Positions 5,388-6,753 of a DNA stretch of 6,753 nt are shown here, one piece after another. Origin of the DNA: an uncultured Clostridiaceae bacterium (lineage in GTDB: Bacteria; Bacillota; Clostridia; Lachnospirales; Lachnospiraceae); contig CAUCBQ010000116.1 in the NCBI GenBank assembly GCA_958441075.1, positions 1 to 6,753 on the forward strand. Reading direction: 5' to 3'. The position numbers and the translations under genes are program-made. Position 1 is the stretch's first letter. Every line of letters begins with the position of its first letter. Below the pieces are notes generated by a model. It was not told the origin of the DNA and searched no databases. It was given only the letters and a program-made list of their open reading frames with translations.

Positions 5388-6431
5388 TTGAATCTGGACG
5401 AAATATGCAGACAGCTTATATCCTCTGCCCCAAGGCAGTTAGAGCCCGGTCATCCTCTGGGAACCAGACTGCTTTCTGTCGAATATTCCAAATCTGCAAA
5501 GGAAATTAAGACATATCCCCTGCTTTCTTCCCAACGGATCTTCTTTTTGTGCTGGGATTTCTGCGGCAGAAATCAGCTTCACGCTTCCATGTATCCTGCG
5601 CCTGACCGCTTCTGCTGCCGATTTGCCTTCGAAAGCGGAGCTAAAACACAGCGCCATACCCATGACTATATTGAGCTTGGATATGTTGTAAAAGGTAACT
5701 TCCGGCAGAATATTTCAGGAAAGGAGATCGTATTTCATGAGGGCGACGTCTGCCTTATTGACAAAAACTGTATCCATCAGGATTATCTCTCCTGCCAGGA
5801 TTCCCTTGTGCTCTTTTTCGGAATTGAAAACAGTATGTTTGAGGAAGTGATGAATGAGCATATTACCACGGAAAAAATCATCACCTTTCTTCAAACTGCG
5901 CTGATGAAGCAAAATGACCTGCAGCAGTATATTCATTTTCACCCCGCTGCGAATGCCCGGAAGAAGATTGAGCCCTGCCTTTCCCTTCTTCTGACGGAGC
6001 TGTATGAAAATAAAACCGGAGCCGCCTACATCTGCCGCGGCCTTCTTCTGCGTATTTTTAAAATTTTAAGTACAGACTATGATTTTTCCCTTACCAGAGA
6101 ACAGCAAAAAAACATCAGCTGGTCCGTCTTTGAAGAGGTATGCAGTTATATCCAGACCCACTATCAATCCGTCACAACCCGCGAGCTGATGGAACGGTTC
6201 CATTTTCAGAGAGATTACTTCAACCGGCTGATCCGCAGCAAAACAGGGATGACCTATTCGGAGTACCTTCAGAGTATCCGTCTGGAGCAGGCCAAACGGA
6301 TGCTGATTGAAACAGACTTAACCATATCCGAAATTGCCGAACAGACAGGATACCATAATAAAGGATACTTCTACCGGATTTTTACGGAAAAATATAATAT
6401 GACGCCTGGCGAATACAGAAAATTCATCTGA
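5388..6431 (+). CDS. AraC-family transcriptional regulator (cupin sensor plus two helix-turn-helix motifs), probable arabinose regulator
   Basis: From TTG 5388 the product is 347 residues (350 from GTG 5379). Residues ~75-145 form a cupin-type sugar-binding fold, with the HxH pair at about 90 and 92 in QRHTHDYIELGYVVKGNF and the second strand block FHEGDVCLIDKNCIH. A helical linker follows (~150-240). The C-terminal ~100 residues are a typical AraC DNA-binding domain: HTH 1 at ~263-284 (TTRELMERFHFQRDYFNRLI) and HTH 2 at ~311-334 (TISEIAEQTGYHNKGYFYRI), ending in TPGEYRK. Proteins of this type bind direct repeats and usually activate a neighbouring sugar operon when the sugar is present. Here the divergent operon is araA plus the kinase, so arabinose or a related pentose is the likely effector. 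This is inferred from position; the protein need not be orthologous to E. coli AraC, so no symbol is given. Many Clostridia instead use AraR repressors for this pathway. Confidence 0.92.
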   Translation: MNLDEICRQLISSAPRQLEPGHPLGTRLLSVEYSKSAKEIKTYPLLSSQRIFFLCWDFCGRNQLHASMYPAPDRFCCRFAFESGAKTQRHTHDYIELGYVVKGNFRQNISGKEIVFHEGDVCLIDKNCIHQDYLSCQDSLVLFFGIENSMFEEVMNEHITTEKIITFLQTALMKQNDLQQYIHFHPAANARKKIEPCLSLLLTELYENKTGAAYICRGLLLRIFKILSTDYDFSLTREQQKNISWSVFEEVCSYIQTHYQSVTTRELMERFHFQRDYFNRLIRSKTGMTYSEYLQSIRLEQAKRMLIETDLTISEIAEQTGYHNKGYFYRIFTEKYNMTPGEYRKFI

Positions 6432-6453
6432 AATTACTGCCAAACTTTTCATC

Positions 6454-6753
6454 CTATACTTTCATAGTAATCGTAAGAAGGATAAATATAGCAATCGTAA
6501 ATACTGAATACAAAGAAATGGCAGTAGATAGGTAAATACCATCCTCTTCCGTTTTTGCATAAGCCGGAATCACAAAGGTCGGCGGAAGGAACAGATACAA
6601 TATAAGAGCCGTTTTCATTTCAGCCGCGGCAAACATATCCTTTAACAGAATCATAATCACCGCAAGTATAGCACCCTGAATTACCATACGGCCCGCCACG
6701 GCCTTTCCGCATTTTTTAAGCACTGCCCGGTCAAAGCTGAGCCCGTATCCCAC
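6454..6753 (-). CDS. C-terminal part of a probable AEC-family (auxin efflux carrier-like) permease, truncated by the window edge
   Basis: The frame is open from the right edge to TAG 6456-6454, giving the last ~100 residues of a membrane protein. The GTG at the very edge is probably an internal valine, so the true start lies outside. Hydrophobic segments are seen at about residues 21-38 (GRMVIQGAILAVIMILL), 47-65 (TALILYLFLPPTFVIPAYA) and 74-97. The pattern of a Pro-containing helix, a short charged loop (KTEEDG) and a final helix ending a few residues after the membrane resembles the C-terminus of AEC transporters, which export or import organic anions. Family assignment rests on this fragment only; the substrate cannot be told. 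It converges on the AraC-type gene with only 22 bases between the stops. No convincing terminator is seen there. Confidence 0.6.
   Translation of the reverse strand: MGYGLSFDRAVLKKCGKAVAGRMVIQGAILAVIMILLKDMFAAAEMKTALILYLFLPPTFVIPAYAKTEEDGIYLSTAISLYSVFTIAIFILLTITMKV

Noticed and set aside
6433..6471. ATTACT/AGTAAT inverted repeat between the convergent stop codons as a terminator
   Set aside because: Only 6 bp, AT-rich, with a 27-base loop and no T tract; too weak to call.
6751..6753. GTG at the right edge as a true start of the minus-strand membrane protein
   Set aside because: A ~100-residue protein would be only the last third of an AEC permease; the frame is open to the edge and the upstream sequence is not visible.

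Overview
The window looks like chromosomal DNA of a Clostridia member, most likely Lachnospiraceae. This is inferred from gene content and style: strong AGGAGG-type ribosome binding sites, frequent TTG starts, a QueT gene behind a preQ1 riboswitch, an araA plus FGGY-kinase pair under a divergent AraC-type regulator, and a Cache-PAS membrane sensor. No mobile element, tRNA, rRNA or CRISPR array was seen. Both ends cut through genes.

Layout: (1) 1-1269, minus: N-terminal ~423 residues of a membrane sensor (TM, dCache-like extracytoplasmic domain, TM, start of a PAS-like domain). The output domain lies beyond the left edge. The reading frame is broken by one base in an A6 run at about codon 8. 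(2) 1270-1512: divergent intergenic region with a weak promoter for the sensor, an extended -10 promoter for queT, and a structured queT leader. The leader's 3' part matches the preQ1-I aptamer and runs into the Shine-Dalgarno sequence. (3) 1513-2004, plus: queT, the substrate-binding S component of an ECF transporter for queuosine precursors. (4) 2008-2060: a long hairpin terminator that can serve both queT (plus) and the arabinose operon (minus). (5) 5189-2064, minus: a two-gene operon, araA (L-arabinose isomerase) then an FGGY sugar kinase, 21 nt apart. (6) 5190-5387: divergent control region with recognisable promoters both ways and short tandem repeats next to the araA promoter. (7) 5388-6431, plus: AraC-family regulator with an N-terminal cupin. 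(8) 6454-6753, minus: C-terminal part of a probable AEC-family permease, convergent with the regulator.

Working model: the AraC-type protein senses a sugar, probably L-arabinose, and controls the divergent operon. AraA converts L-arabinose to L-ribulose, and the kinase probably phosphorylates it to L-ribulose 5-phosphate. The next enzyme (AraD, 4-epimerase) and a sugar transporter are not here and must be encoded elsewhere. queT is a separate unit that should be switched off when preQ1 is plentiful.

Nothing here is a clearly new system. The points most worth a second look are the queT leader, where an upstream hairpin loop is perfectly complementary to 7 nt of the aptamer loop, and the single-base frameshift in the sensor gene.
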